From Lachnospiraceae bacterium (GTDB taxonomy: Bacteria > Bacillota > Clostridia > Lachnospirales > Lachnospiraceae), in NCBI GenBank assembly GCA_024684055.1, contig JAIKXN010000239.1:1-64000 (forward strand): DNA of 64,000 nt, written 5' to 3'. Positions 17,227-27,499 of the stretch are shown one piece after another. A program made the position numbers and the translations under genes. A model generated the notes under the pieces. It made no database searches. It was not told the DNA's origin and worked only from the letters and a program-made list of their open reading frames with translations. Numbering within the stretch: the first letter of the stretch is position 1; each line of letters starts with the position of its first letter.

Positions 17227-20200
17227 ATGAAAAAGGTTATAATTATTGGTGCTGGTCCTGCCGGATTGACGGCCGGATATGATTTGCTTTCCAAATCATC
17301 GGATTATGATGTCACTATAATAGAGGAAGCCTCTGTTGTAGGCGGTCTTTGTGCACGCTTTGAAAACGAAGAAAACGTTTTGGATGCGGGCGGTCATATG
17401 TATGTTTCAAAGAACCCTGAGGTAAAGAAGTTCTGGAATTCCATTTTACCTGCTCAGGGCAAACCATCCAAAGACGATAAAATTTTAGACAGATATGTTA
17501 AGATTCGTAACGGCGGTCCGGATCCGGATGAAAGTGACGATGTTCTTTTGTCGCGTGAAAAAAACATGAGGATCTTAAAGGATAACAAGTATTATGACAA
17601 TCCTGTTTATTTCAATAAAGACGCCATTAAGAACTTAGGCTTCGCAACGTCTATCAAATCCGGCTTTTCCCAGCTTGGCGGTAACGTTTTCAAACAGAAA
17701 CAGAACAATCTTGAAGATTATTATATAAGTAAATACGGCAAACAGCTTTATTCCAGATTTCTTGAAGAATATCTTAATAAAATCTGGGGTAAAGAACCTT
17801 CACGCATAAGCCAGGAATTCGGTCCGATTTCGGAAAAGAGCCTTATCGCTCCCATTATTTCCATGGAAAAAGCAAATCGTGATGCCGAAAAACTTCCGGC
17901 TCCTTATGCAAACAGATACTATTATCCCAAATACGGTGCATACCAGCTCTGGGAAAATGTTGCTGACAGATTTATTGAAATGGGCGGCAGCATTCATAAG
18001 AACTGCAAGGTTACTTCACTGACTGTCGGTCAGAACAAGATCACTTCCGTTAAATGCTGTGCAGACGGTGATGAATTCGTTGTTCACTGCGATTATGTTA
18101 TTTCTTCAATGCCTATCAGAGATCTGATTCTTGGAATGGAAGGTGTTGAAGGCAACATTTGTCTTGCTGCAGAGAATCTTTCATACCGCGGTATGGTCGG
18201 AGTCTGCGTTGAACTTTCCGAGATTAACTGGAAGAATGATAACCCCGAATTAAAAACTATCGGCGATATTACTGCCGATTCGGTTGTATATATTTCCAAT
18301 CCCAACGTCAAAGTATCGAGAATTCAGGTATATAATAACTTCTCGCCTTACATGATAAGAAACGAGAATCATTATTATCTCGGAATGAACTATTATTGCA
18401 ATGAAGGCGACTATTACTGGTCGATGAGCAACCGTGACTGGAAGCAGGCCATCGTTAAAGACCTTCTTAAACTTGGTATCATTCCTTCCGAAGACTGTCT
18501 TATCGGTTACAACAAAGTTAAATACAGCAAGGCTTTCCCTGCTTACTATGACGGTTATGATAATCTTAACTTTATTAAGAAGTTCCTTAACGGCTTTGGC
18601 AATCTTTACTGTGTAGGACGTAACGGTCAGCACAGATTCAGTTCAATCGATGAAGTTATGAGGACATCTTTCGAAGCGGTTAACAATATTCTCAATAATG
18701 TCGCTTCAAAGGATAATGTTTGGAATATCAATGATGTTTCCGAAGCGGATTCCGATAAATCATACAATTCGGCATTACTTTCCGGTGAAGGTGAATACAG
18801 AGGCAATGGCGTTCCCGTTCAGAAAAAAATCGAGAACAAAGATTCCGAAAATTCGGGCGACTATGTTCCCGCAAGAAGAATGCGCCGTCCCATGATGACA
18901 CCTATTAAGAAAGCAGAGCCCAAGGAAGAATTCAGCGAGCCTGTTATTCTTAATGATTCCGTTGTTATTGCAGCAAGACCCGGAAAAACAATTCCCATTA
19001 CAGTGGATGAAACACCCGAGGTTAATCCTGTAACAGGCAGCGCACTTTATTCATCCGGAAACAATTCCTCATACGTTCAGGAAGTAGCGAAGGCTCCCGT
19101 TGTTTTTGAGGATGAAAGTGAAAATGCAACATTCGAAAATACAGAATCTGTTTACGAAGGTGAACAGGTTTCATTTGAGAACGAAGAAAATGCTGCATTT
19201 GAAGAAAATACAGAAGCTGTATACGAAACAGAAACTCAGGAAGAGTTTGTTTCCTATGATGCAGATGCCGTTTCATTTGAAGAAGAAGTATCTGAAGAAG
19301 CTGCAGCTGAAGATGAAACTGAGGAATTCGAAGATGCAGTAGAAGAAACTGAGGCTGAAGGATATATCGAAGAATTCGAAGAGACAGAAGAAGCAGAGGC
19401 TGAAGAAGAAAACGAAGAATTCGAAGAAGTGGCAGAAGAAGCAGAGGCTGAAGAAGAATTTGCAGAATATGAAACCGAATCCGAAGATAACACAGAGTAT
19501 GATGAAGAAGTTGAAGAATCCGCAGAAGAATTCGCAGAAGATTCTGCTGAAACAGAAGAATTTATAGAAGAAACAGAAGAAGCTGCAGAATATGAGATAG
19601 AATCCGAAGATAACGCAGAGTATGAGGAAGAGGTTGAGGAATCAGCAGATGAATTTGAGACAGTAGATGAAGAAACAGAAGAAGAAAACAGTGAAGCTTC
19701 AAATGAAGATTTTGCTGATGAATTCAGTTCTCTTGAAGAAGAAGTTCAGGAGGAATCTTTTGATGAATCTGTAATCAACGCAAATGCAGTTCCTGAATCT
19801 GAGGAAGCAGTTGAAGAAACAGATGAAGTTTCTGAAGAAGTAAAAGATGATAAAGCAGTTGCCGGGGCTGCAGATTCTTATCCTGAAGAAAACTATGTTG
19901 ACGGATATCCTGTATTTGACATTGAAGCTTTCGAAAGAGAAATGGAAGCTGAAAAGTTAAAGAGACAGAAAGCAAAAGAAGAAGCTCTTAAAGCAGCCGA
20001 AGCAGAAAAAGAAATCTCAGAAGAAACTGCTGCGGATATAGCTGAGGAAGAAATCGAAACCGAAATTCCTGCCGAAGCAGAAACAGAAGAAGTTGCAGAA
20101 GAACAGGAATATGAAGAAGTTGGATTCGAAGAAACAGAAGCTGAACAAGCAGATGAAGAAATCGATGAAGCCGTAGAAGAAGAAACTGAAGAATTCGAAG

Positions 20201-23200
20201 AAGCAGTAGAAGAAACCGAAGCCGAAGAAGAAACCGAAGAATTCGAAGAAGCAGCAGAAGAAGCAGAGGCTGAAGAAGAGATCGAAGAATTCGAAGAAGC
20301 AGCAGAAGAAACCGAAGCCGAAGAAGAAACCGAAGAATTTGAAGAAGCAGCAGAAGAAGCAGAGGCTGAAGAAGAAACTGAAGAATTCGAAGAAGCAGCA
20401 GAAGAAGCAGAAGTCGAAGAAGAAACCGAGGTCGAAGAAGAAACCGAAGAATTCGAAGAAGCGGCAGAAGAAGCAGAAGCTGAAGAAGAAATCGAAGATT
20501 CTGAAGAAGCGGATGAAGTAGAAAATGAATCAGTTAGCGGTTCTCACACAAAGACGATCAGCGGCATAGAGGCTCAGGAAATTCTTGAAAAATATTTGCT
20601 CAATGCAGATATACAAAACGTTGAGAAGAATTTCAATTTTGAGATCGCTGATACAGAGGAAGAAGCTGAAGAAGAAACAACAGATACTACTGAGGATAAA
20701 GAAGAAAAGGCTGAGGATAATACTGAAACTAATGAGACTGAGAATGAGGAAGAAATCAGTCTGCCCGGCGCAAGGACAAGCTTTTCCAGAAAATCTCACG
20801 GTATTATCGGCAATTCCGGTGCGTTTGGCAGAGCACAGGGCGGCGGCGTTAGAAAGAATATTAAGAATATGTTCGCCAAAGTTCTTAACTTCTCTGACAA
20901 GAGAAATGCAGAAGGAGTTAACGAGGCTGAAGTTGTTATTTCCAGAGAAAAAGTCAATGAGAATACAGATGCAGGTGCTGCACCCGTTACATTCTCGAAA
21001 GTTGAAACATTTGAACCTGATTTTGTTTCCGGAAAACCCAATCCTCACGAACGATATATTGATAAAGATGAGATTGAAAAATCATCAAATGCCGATTACA
21101 GCAAGTACAGTATTAATCCTTTTGATACTGTAATTTCCAGACCGGCTGAATTTGATAATGAAAATAAAGATCCCGATTCCGAAGAGTCCGGTATTGTTTT
21201 CGTGAAGAAATCCGAGTATTCAGGTGAAAAGAGAGAGAACAAGTACGAGGAATACGTTAAAAAGAATAACGGAGAATCAGAGCCTGAAGAGGCAAATGAA
21301 GAAGTAATCGAAGAAGTTGTCGAAGATACAGAAGAAGCAGTTTATGAAACTGAAAATGAAGTTGCAGAAGCAGTCGATGAAGAAACATCAGTAGAAACCG
21401 GTGAATTTGAGGAATCAGAGGCTGCTGAAGAAACGGAAGAGTTCGAAGAAACCGAAGAAGCTGAAGCAGAAGAATTAGCTGAAGAGTTCGAAGAAACCGA
21501 AGAAGCTGAAACTGAAGAATTAGTTGAAGAATTCGAAGAAACAGAAGAGGCCGAAACTGAAGAATTAGTTGAAGAATTCGAAGAAACAGAAGAAGCTGAA
21601 GTAGAAGAATTAGTTGAAGAATTAGCTGAAGAATTCGAAGAGACTGAAGAAGCTGAAGCCGAAGAAGAAGTCGAAGAATTCGAAGAGGCTGAAGAAGCCG
21701 AAGTTGAAGAAGAAGTCGAAGAATTCGAAGAGGCTGAAGAAGCTGAAGCCGAAGAAGAAACTGAAGAATTAGAAGAAGCTGAAGCTGAAGAAGAAGCAGA
21801 AGAATTCGAAGAGGTTGAAGAAGCCGAAGTTGAAGAAGAAGTCGAAGAATTCGAAGAGGCTGAAGAAGCTGAAGTTGAAGAAGAAACAGAAGGAACCGAA
21901 GAAACTGAAACAGAAGAAGTTTCAGAAGAGAATATTTCGTTTGAGGACGATGTAAGAAACGAAGAAGCGGAGGAAGAATCTGCAGAAGAAACATCATCCG
22001 ATGCAAAAGAAGATGCTGATGAATTTGCCAAATTCGAAGAAAATCTTGAAGAAGATTCACTTTCAAAGATTGATGAACAGGCAGCCAGCAGAGCTATTGT
22101 TAACAGATGGGGTGTTGGATTCCATGGAACAACAGACAGCCTGACAGAGCCGGCTGAACATGATGACAGAATAGTCAGAGGAACATCGAGCGCGCTTTTC
22201 GGAGACGGTTTTGCTTTAAGCAACGTTGGCAGAAAAGGTGCTATGGACCATGTTCTTGATGACCTTGACGGCGGCAAGGGATATACTTCTTCTCATATTT
22301 CAAACAATGAAATCAAGAAAGAAGATAATTCGTACAGTTCTGCTTCAAGAGGCGATAATGATAATTCTTATACGATTATTAAGGATTCAGGTTCTCAGTA
22401 CGACTATTCCAAGATCAAGAAAGAAAAGACGCCTGAAGAACTTGAGGATGAGATGTTTGCCGAACTCGAAAGAGAATACGGAGCAGTTGATCACAGCAAA
22501 CTTAATCCCAGAAAGAGCTTAAGATACAGAAATAAACCTGTACGTACTGAACAACCTGAAGAAAAGAAACAGGAAAATGTAATTATAAAAGATGCTCCTT
22601 CTTTCTATAATTCTTCAATTTCAGAAAGAAAAGAAGAATTTAAACCTGTTGAAGAAAAGAAAACAGAAGAAGCAAAAGAAGTTTCTGCCAATGAAGCAGT
22701 TGTAAAGGCTGATTTCACAAGTGAAGCAGAGAAAGTTTCCTTCAGTGAAACTGCAAGTCCAGACGAAATCTTAATTTCAAAAGAAGCTGCAAATGACATC
22801 GATAGTACGGTTGTCGATGAATTCGCTTCTGCAAGTGAAAGCATTGAAAATGAATCTGCTGCAACAGATACTTCATTTAAGGAAGAATTTGTAAGCGAGC
22901 CTTCGCAGGAAACAAGTGTCGATGAGGCAGCTGCTGATGATGAGAAGACAAAGCTTATCAAAGAATTATTCGGTGACGGTACGTCAAAAGCGGCTTTTGA
23001 AGCAAATGTTGATGAGTTTGAGACGACGGCTGAACATAAGGACAAAGACGGCTTTGTGGATGATAAATTATTTGAAAAATCCGATTTGAAGAATGATTCG
23101 ATCTCGCCCTCGCCTTCAATAAGCCAGACAGCAAAGAAACCTGTTTATTTAGGAAAAGAATATGATACTTCAATAGTGTTCAAGAACGCCAGAGTAATCA

Positions 23201-23562
23201 AGAGTACAAAGATTACAAGAAATGTTGAAGAACAGCCTAAGGAAGTAAAGAAAGAAGATAAACTTGAAAGAGTTTTCAGCGATAAACAGAAGGTGATTGC
23301 CGTAATCAGAAACGGTGAATATATTCCCGTTAAGGATGAAGAATCTGTAAAAAAGCCTGAAGCGGTAAAGGAAACCGTCCCTTCGGAATCGAGAAACAAA
23401 AAGAAAAGAAACAAAAAAGGCAAGAACAAAAAAGCAAACGGAGATTCATCGGAGGAAATAGTTTCGGCTCCCATTAGTGTTGTAATAGATGCAAGAGAAA
23501 CCACAGATATTACAAAACCTTTGGAGAGCCCTCAATCAAGAAAAAGAAATTATAAATATTGA
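17227..23562 (+). CDS. Giant fusion: FAD-dependent oxidoreductase with ~1600-residue acidic tail
   Basis: 2111 residues with GGGG before the ATG. Residues 1 to about 495 form a complete FAD/NAD-linked oxidoreductase of the amine-oxidase/UDP-galactopyranose mutase-like type: VIIIGAGPAGLTAGYDLL at 4-21, VVGGLCARF, DAGGHMY, and a C-terminal flavin site YCVGRNGQHRFSS. The rest is intrinsically disordered and acidic. Two blocks (about 620-1098 and 1342-1588) are almost pure Glu/Ala/Thr/Val with 15-16 residue repeats; between and after them are mixed-charge segments with conserved-looking islands (RAIVNRWGVGFHGTTDSL) and a basic Lys/Arg patch near the end. No signal peptide or membrane segment. Its substrate and the tail's role are unknown. 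The frame is open throughout, so it is not an assembly of neighbouring genes. Confidence 0.85.
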   Translation: MKKVIIIGAGPAGLTAGYDLLSKSSDYDVTIIEEASVVGGLCARFENEENVLDAGGHMYVSKNPEVKKFWNSILPAQGKPSKDDKILDRYVKIRNGGPDPDESDDVLLSREKNMRILKDNKYYDNPVYFNKDAIKNLGFATSIKSGFSQLGGNVFKQKQNNLEDYYISKYGKQLYSRFLEEYLNKIWGKEPSRISQEFGPISEKSLIAPIISMEKANRDAEKLPAPYANRYYYPKYGAYQLWENVADRFIEMGGSIHKNCKVTSLTVGQNKITSVKCCADGDEFVVHCDYVISSMPIRDLILGMEGVEGNICLAAENLSYRGMVGVCVELSEINWKNDNPELKTIGDITADSVVYISNPNVKVSRIQVYNNFSPYMIRNENHYYLGMNYYCNEGDYYWSMSNRDWKQAIVKDLLKLGIIPSEDCLIGYNKVKYSKAFPAYYDGYDNLNFIKKFLNGFGNLYCVGRNGQHRFSSIDEVMRTSFEAVNNILNNVASKDNVWNINDVSEADSDKSYNSALLSGEGEYRGNGVPVQKKIENKDSENSGDYVPARRMRRPMMTPIKKAEPKEEFSEPVILNDSVVIAARPGKTIPITVDETPEVNPVTGSALYSSGNNSSYVQEVAKAPVVFEDESENATFENTESVYEGEQVSFENEENAAFEENTEAVYETETQEEFVSYDADAVSFEEEVSEEAAAEDETEEFEDAVEETEAEGYIEEFEETEEAEAEEENEEFEEVAEEAEAEEEFAEYETESEDNTEYDEEVEESAEEFAEDSAETEEFIEETEEAAEYEIESEDNAEYEEEVEESADEFETVDEETEEENSEASNEDFADEFSSLEEEVQEESFDESVINANAVPESEEAVEETDEVSEEVKDDKAVAGAADSYPEENYVDGYPVFDIEAFEREMEAEKLKRQKAKEEALKAAEAEKEISEETAADIAEEEIETEIPAEAETEEVAEEQEYEEVGFEETEAEQADEEIDEAVEEETEEFEEAVEETEAEEETEEFEEAAEEAEAEEEIEEFEEAAEETEAEEETEEFEEAAEEAEAEEETEEFEEAAEEAEVEEETEVEEETEEFEEAAEEAEAEEEIEDSEEADEVENESVSGSHTKTISGIEAQEILEKYLLNADIQNVEKNFNFEIADTEEEAEEETTDTTEDKEEKAEDNTETNETENEEEISLPGARTSFSRKSHGIIGNSGAFGRAQGGGVRKNIKNMFAKVLNFSDKRNAEGVNEAEVVISREKVNENTDAGAAPVTFSKVETFEPDFVSGKPNPHERYIDKDEIEKSSNADYSKYSINPFDTVISRPAEFDNENKDPDSEESGIVFVKKSEYSGEKRENKYEEYVKKNNGESEPEEANEEVIEEVVEDTEEAVYETENEVAEAVDEETSVETGEFEESEAAEETEEFEETEEAEAEELAEEFEETEEAETEELVEEFEETEEAETEELVEEFEETEEAEVEELVEELAEEFEETEEAEAEEEVEEFEEAEEAEVEEEVEEFEEAEEAEAEEETEELEEAEAEEEAEEFEEVEEAEVEEEVEEFEEAEEAEVEEETEGTEETETEEVSEENISFEDDVRNEEAEEESAEETSSDAKEDADEFAKFEENLEEDSLSKIDEQAASRAIVNRWGVGFHGTTDSLTEPAEHDDRIVRGTSSALFGDGFALSNVGRKGAMDHVLDDLDGGKGYTSSHISNNEIKKEDNSYSSASRGDNDNSYTIIKDSGSQYDYSKIKKEKTPEELEDEMFAELEREYGAVDHSKLNPRKSLRYRNKPVRTEQPEEKKQENVIIKDAPSFYNSSISERKEEFKPVEEKKTEEAKEVSANEAVVKADFTSEAEKVSFSETASPDEILISKEAANDIDSTVVDEFASASESIENESAATDTSFKEEFVSEPSQETSVDEAAADDEKTKLIKELFGDGTSKAAFEANVDEFETTAEHKDKDGFVDDKLFEKSDLKNDSISPSPSISQTAKKPVYLGKEYDTSIVFKNARVIKSTKITRNVEEQPKEVKKEDKLERVFSDKQKVIAVIRNGEYIPVKDEESVKKPEAVKETVPSESRNKKKRNKKGKNKKANGDSSEEIVSAPISVVIDARETTDITKPLESPQSRKRNYKY
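20161..20520 (+). repeat. 48-bp coding repeats, glutamate block 1
   Basis: About six tandem 48-bp units (16 residues, consensus AEEAEAEEETEEFEEA) form the densest part of the first acidic block, which extends loosely from about 19090. Confidence 0.85.
21430..21910 (+). repeat. 45-bp coding repeats, glutamate block 2
   Basis: About ten tandem units of 45 bp, with some of 30-51 bp (consensus FEETEEAETEELVEE), in the second acidic block. The unit differs from block 1, so the two blocks expanded separately. Confidence 0.85.
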
Positions 23563-23599
23563 TCATTTTAGACAATATGATTGAAAATATAATTTTTTG

Positions 23600-23629
23600 T
23601 TGACAAATTTCACAAATTGCGGATAATAT
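23600..23629 (+). promoter_or_regulatory. Promoter for rpsT
   Basis: TTGACA (23600-23605) with GATAAT (23622-23627, 16 bp) or TAATAT (23624-23629, 18 bp), followed by a leader of about 70 bases. Confidence 0.8.
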
Positions 23630-23703
23630 AACAATGTATGTATACATTAAATCGTCCGTGTCCGGCTTTAATGTTCAAGATTATTAAAATGGAGGTGTAG
23701 GTC

Positions 23704-23967
23704 TTGGCTAATATCAAATCTGCAAAGAAGAGAATTGAAGTATCTGCAAGAAATGCTGAGAGAAATAAAGCTATCCGTTCAGGCGTTAAGACAGCTGTAA
23801 AGAAAGTTTACGCTGCAATCGATTCTAACGACAAGGAAGCTGCTAAAGCTGCATTAATCAATGCAACCAGCGTTATCGAGAAAGCTACAAGCAAGGGCGT
23901 TTATCATAAGAATTACGCTTCAAGAAAAGTTTCTCGTCTTTCTCTTGCTGTTAATAAAATGGACTAA
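23704..23967 (+). CDS. rpsT: 30S ribosomal protein S20
   Basis: 87 residues, Ala/Lys-rich, starting MANIKSAKKRIEVSARNAERN and containing KGVYHKNYASRKVSRL, both typical of S20, which binds 16S rRNA early in 30S assembly. The start codon is TTG, preceded by GGAGGTG; S20 genes often use rare start codons. lepA follows after a terminator-like hairpin. Confidence 0.97.
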   Translation: MANIKSAKKRIEVSARNAERNKAIRSGVKTAVKKVYAAIDSNDKEAAKAALINATSVIEKATSKGVYHKNYASRKVSRLSLAVNKMD

Positions 23968-23991
23968 TCTTAATATTAAATTGGAATTTTT

Positions 23992-24029
23992 AAAACTCTT
24001 CCATACCGTCATGTGGAAGAGTTTTTTAT
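23992..24029 (+). terminator. Terminator/attenuator between rpsT and lepA
   Basis: A perfect 12-bp stem (AAAACTCTTCCA / TGGAAGAGTTTT) is followed by a T run that ends a few bases before the lepA ribosome binding site (GGAAAG). lepA transcription must read through it or use another promoter that I do not see. Confidence 0.85.
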
Positions 24030-24039
24030 AGGAAAGAAA

Positions 24040-25851
24040 ATGATCGATCAGAGCAAAATCAGAAATTTTTGTATAGTTGCACATATAGACCACGGTAAAT
24101 CTACTCTTGCCGACAGAATCATTGAGAGCACAGGTCTTCTTACCAGCAGAGAAATGCAGGCTCAGGTTCTTGATAATATGGATCTTGAACGTGAGAGAGG
24201 GATTACGATCAAATCCCAGGCTGTCCGTACGATTTATAAAGCGAAAGATGGCAATGAGTATATATTCAATCTTATTGATACTCCCGGCCATGTGGATTTT
24301 AATTATGAAGTCAGCAGATCTCTTGCTGCCTGTGACGGTGCGATTCTTGTCGTAGATGCCGCACAGGGTATAGAAGCACAGACGCTTGCAAATGTTTATC
24401 TTGCTCTTGATCACAATCTCGATGTATTTCCTGTTATCAATAAAATCGATCTGCCGTCTGCTGAACCGCAGAGGGTAATAGATGAAATAGAAGACGTTAT
24501 CGGTCTTGAAGCTCAGGATGCTCCTCTGATATCCGCCAAAAACGGTATCGGTATTGATGAAGTCCTTGAGGCTATCGTTCATAAAATACCTGCTCCGAAG
24601 GGCAATCCCGATGCTCCTTTAAAAGCGCTTATTTTTGATTCTTTATATGATTCATATAAAGGCGTTATTGTTTTCTGCAGAATGATGGAAGGCAGAATCA
24701 CTAAAGGTACTCAGGTACTTATGATGGCTACCAAAGCAACATGTGAAGTAGTTGAGGTTGGTTATTTTGGTGCCGGACAGTTTATCCCCTGTGATGAACT
24801 TACCGCCGGTATGGTAGGTTATTTTACAGCTTCCATCAAAAATGTAAGGGACACAGCAGTCGGAGATACGGTTACTGAATTAAAAAGACCCTGTGATGAG
24901 CCCTGTCCCGGATACAAGAAAGTTCATTCCATGGTATACTGCGGTGTTTACCCTGCAGATGGTGCCAAGTATCCTGATTTAAGAGATGCTTTGGAAAAGC
25001 TTCAGTTAAACGATGCTTCTTTGAATTATGAACCGGAAACATCGATTGCACTCGGATTCGGATTCAGATGCGGATTCCTCGGACTCCTTCATCTTGAAAT
25101 CATTCAGGAAAGACTTGAAAGAGAATATAATCTCGATCTTGTAACAACGGCACCGGGTGTAGTTTATCACGTACATACGACTGCAGGAGAGATGATTGAA
25201 CTTACCAATCCTTCGAATCTTCCGGATGCTTCATTGATAGATTATATGGAAGAACCGATTGTTTCTGCCGAGATTATGGTCACAACAGAATTTATCGGTT
25301 CGATCATGGAACTCTGCCAGGAAAGACGAGGCAGATATCTTGGCATGGAATATATGGAAGAAACCAGAGCGCTTCTTAAATATGAACTGCCTCTTAATGA
25401 GATTATTTACGATTTCTTCGATGCTCTTAAGAGCCGCTCGAAGGGATATGCTTCATTTGATTATGATTTAAAAGGATACGAACAGTCGGAGCTTGTAAAA
25501 CTTGATATTCTTGTAAATCATGAAGAAGTGGATGCTTTATCTTTCATAGTTCACAAAGATACGGCTTATGAACGCGGACGTAAGATGTGTGAGAAATTAA
25601 AAGATGAAATTCCCAGACACCTTTTTGAGATTCCCATTCAGGCGGCTGTAGGCGGAAAGATCATTGCCAGAGAAACCGTAAGAGCCATGAGAAAAGACGT
25701 TCTTGCAAAATGTTACGGCGGCGATATTACACGTAAGAAGAAACTTCTTGAAAAGCAGAAAGAAGGTAAAAAACGTATGCGTCAGGTCGGAAATGTTGAA
25801 ATTCCGCAGGCAGCTTTCATGTCAGTTCTTAAACTTGATGATAAAAACTGA
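24040..25851 (+). CDS. lepA: Elongation factor 4 (LepA)
   Basis: 603 residues. A translational GTPase that acts on stalled or mispositioned ribosomes. G motifs: [14 protein letters not shown] (G1), DTPGHVDF (G3), NKIDLP (G4). The LepA-specific C-terminal domain is visible ([20 protein letters not shown]). The start at 24040 has GGAAAG upstream; an in-frame ATG at 24013 lies inside the hairpin stem and is rejected. Confidence 0.97.
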   Translation: MIDQSKIRNFCIVAHIDHGKSTLADRIIESTGLLTSREMQAQVLDNMDLERERGITIKSQAVRTIYKAKDGNEYIFNLIDTPGHVDFNYEVSRSLAACDGAILVVDAAQGIEAQTLANVYLALDHNLDVFPVINKIDLPSAEPQRVIDEIEDVIGLEAQDAPLISAKNGIGIDEVLEAIVHKIPAPKGNPDAPLKALIFDSLYDSYKGVIVFCRMMEGRITKGTQVLMMATKATCEVVEVGYFGAGQFIPCDELTAGMVGYFTASIKNVRDTAVGDTVTELKRPCDEPCPGYKKVHSMVYCGVYPADGAKYPDLRDALEKLQLNDASLNYEPETSIALGFGFRCGFLGLLHLEIIQERLEREYNLDLVTTAPGVVYHVHTTAGEMIELTNPSNLPDASLIDYMEEPIVSAEIMVTTEFIGSIMELCQERRGRYLGMEYMEETRALLKYELPLNEIIYDFFDALKSRSKGYASFDYDLKGYEQSELVKLDILVNHEEVDALSFIVHKDTAYERGRKMCEKLKDEIPRHLFEIPIQAAVGGKIIARETVRAMRKDVLAKCYGGDITRKKKLLEKQKEGKKRMRQVGNVEIPQAAFMSVLKLDDKN

Positions 25852-25963
25852 TAACCCGATTTTTATAAAAAGTATTTCATTTGAAAAAAGATTTACTCTT
25901 TGTGTCTGAGTTCCTCTTTTTTTAAGAAAGATATAAAAGTCAGATTGTTTTAAAAGGATTTAG

Positions 25964-27361
25964 ATGAACGATAATAATCTTGGTATATATATTCATATTC
26001 CTTTTTGTGTAAAAAAGTGCAATTACTGTGACTTTAATTCTGCTTCTTTTTCAGATGAAATCAAAAACAGATATATAGATGCTTTATGTGAAGAAATAAA
26101 ATTCAGATCCGTATGTTTTTCTGACAGAAAAATTGACACGGTATTTATGGGCGGAGGTACGCCGAGTATTCTTTTACCCGAACAGACGGGCAGGATATTC
26201 GACTGTCTTCGTTCTTTTTTTGATATTAAAGATAATGCGGAAATAACAATCGAAACGAATCCCGGCACGCTTGATAAGGACAAACTAAAAGCTTACAGAT
26301 CTTTCGGAGTAAATCGTCTGAGTATGGGGTTGCAGTCATTTAATGATAATGAACTGAAAGTTCTCGGAAGGATTCATAACGAAAAAGATTTTCTTGATTC
26401 ATTTAACAATGCAAGAGAAGAAGGGTTCAAAAATATTAACGTCGATCTGATGAGCGCAATTCCTCTTCAGACCTTATCTTCATTCGAATCGAATCTTTTA
26501 AAGATTAAAAAACTTTCGCCCGAACATGTTTCGATCTATTCGCTTATCATAGAAGAAAACACTCCCTTTTATGATATGAAACTTGATCTGCCGACTGAAG
26601 AAGATGAGCGGGAAATGGTTCATATGATACCCGACGTACTTACGGGTTATTCTCAGTATGAAATATCCAACTATGCAAAAAAGGGTTATGAATGCAGACA
26701 CAATATTAAATACTGGAAGAGAGATGAATATCTTGGATTTGGATTATCTTCGGCCTCATTGATTAAAGATGGATGTTTTGGAAGCAAAGATTTAAATTTT
26801 TTATTTTCGCATATAACTGCAAATTCAAAAATTAAAGCTGTAAATACAGATATTTTTGATGCTGATTCATATAATAATGATACAGATGAAAATAATAAAA
26901 CAGTAAATGGACATAATAAAACGGCAAATGGAAATAATAAAACAGCAAGCGGACATAATAAAACAACAAATGGAAATAATAAAACAGCAAACGAGGATAA
27001 TGAATACAGATTTAAGAATATTCCGGATATAAATAAATACATGGACTTTTATTTGAATGAAAAGATAAATGATTCATCGAAAGATGAGTTTTATTTGAAA
27101 AAATCAGAAATATTCGAAGAATATGAGGTGTTAAAACAAGAAGATAAAATTTCCGAATACATTATTCTCGGACTCAGAATGAATGAAGGAATAAACCTGG
27201 CTGAGTTTGAAAAACTATTCGGGAAAAGTATTTTTGAAATATATCAAAATGTAATTAACAAGCATGAAAATGAAGGGCTCTTATACATTGATGAAAGAAA
27301 TATGAAACTCACTGAAAAGGGACGCGATCTTGCAAATTATGTTTGGAGTGATTTTATTTGA
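25964..27361 (+). CDS. hemW: HemW-like radical SAM protein with a repeat insert
   Basis: 465 residues, longer than the usual 370-390. The radical SAM cluster is C15-x3-C19-x2-C22 (PFCVKKCNYCDF), followed by FMGGGTPS and the HemW tail (ILGLRMNEGINLAEFEKLFG). HemW is thought to be a haem chaperone, not a coproporphyrinogen oxidase. Extra length comes from a segment at about residues 285-345, which holds five copies of a seven-residue Asn/Lys/Thr repeat. It follows lepA, the usual Firmicute order. Confidence 0.92.
   Translation: MNDNNLGIYIHIPFCVKKCNYCDFNSASFSDEIKNRYIDALCEEIKFRSVCFSDRKIDTVFMGGGTPSILLPEQTGRIFDCLRSFFDIKDNAEITIETNPGTLDKDKLKAYRSFGVNRLSMGLQSFNDNELKVLGRIHNEKDFLDSFNNAREEGFKNINVDLMSAIPLQTLSSFESNLLKIKKLSPEHVSIYSLIIEENTPFYDMKLDLPTEEDEREMVHMIPDVLTGYSQYEISNYAKKGYECRHNIKYWKRDEYLGFGLSSASLIKDGCFGSKDLNFLFSHITANSKIKAVNTDIFDADSYNNDTDENNKTVNGHNKTANGNNKTASGHNKTTNGNNKTANEDNEYRFKNIPDINKYMDFYLNEKINDSSKDEFYLKKSEIFEEYEVLKQEDKISEYIILGLRMNEGINLAEFEKLFGKSIFEIYQNVINKHENEGLLYIDERNMKLTEKGRDLANYVWSDFI
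26891..26995 (+). repeat. Five 21-bp repeats inside hemW
   Basis: Five in-frame 21-bp units encode NNKTVNG, HNKTANG, NNKTASG, HNKTTNG and NNKTANE, alternating Asn/His at the first position. Confidence 0.93.
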
Positions 27362-27413
27362 TCAAAAAAATATGAAATGTTATGTATATTGCCTTTTGTT
27401 TGGCATATATTAC

Positions 27414-27442
27414 TTGAAAGATTCGATATAAAAAGGTATAAT
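27414..27442 (+). promoter_or_regulatory. Promoter for pilT
   Basis: TTGAAA (27414-27419) and TATAAT (27437-27442), spacer 17 bp. Confidence 0.75.
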
Positions 27443-27499
27443 AAATAAGTCGCGGTATACCCGTGAAAAATATAATGTTACGAAAAGGGGACATTAGTT

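Noticed and set aside
21257-22277. Long Leu- or Ser-rich open frames antisense to the glutamate repeats
   Set aside because: They are reverse complements of GAA/GAG-rich coding repeats and have no start signals.
26686-27042. 118-codon frame antisense to the hemW insert
   Set aside because: It is produced by the 21-bp repeat and has no start signal.
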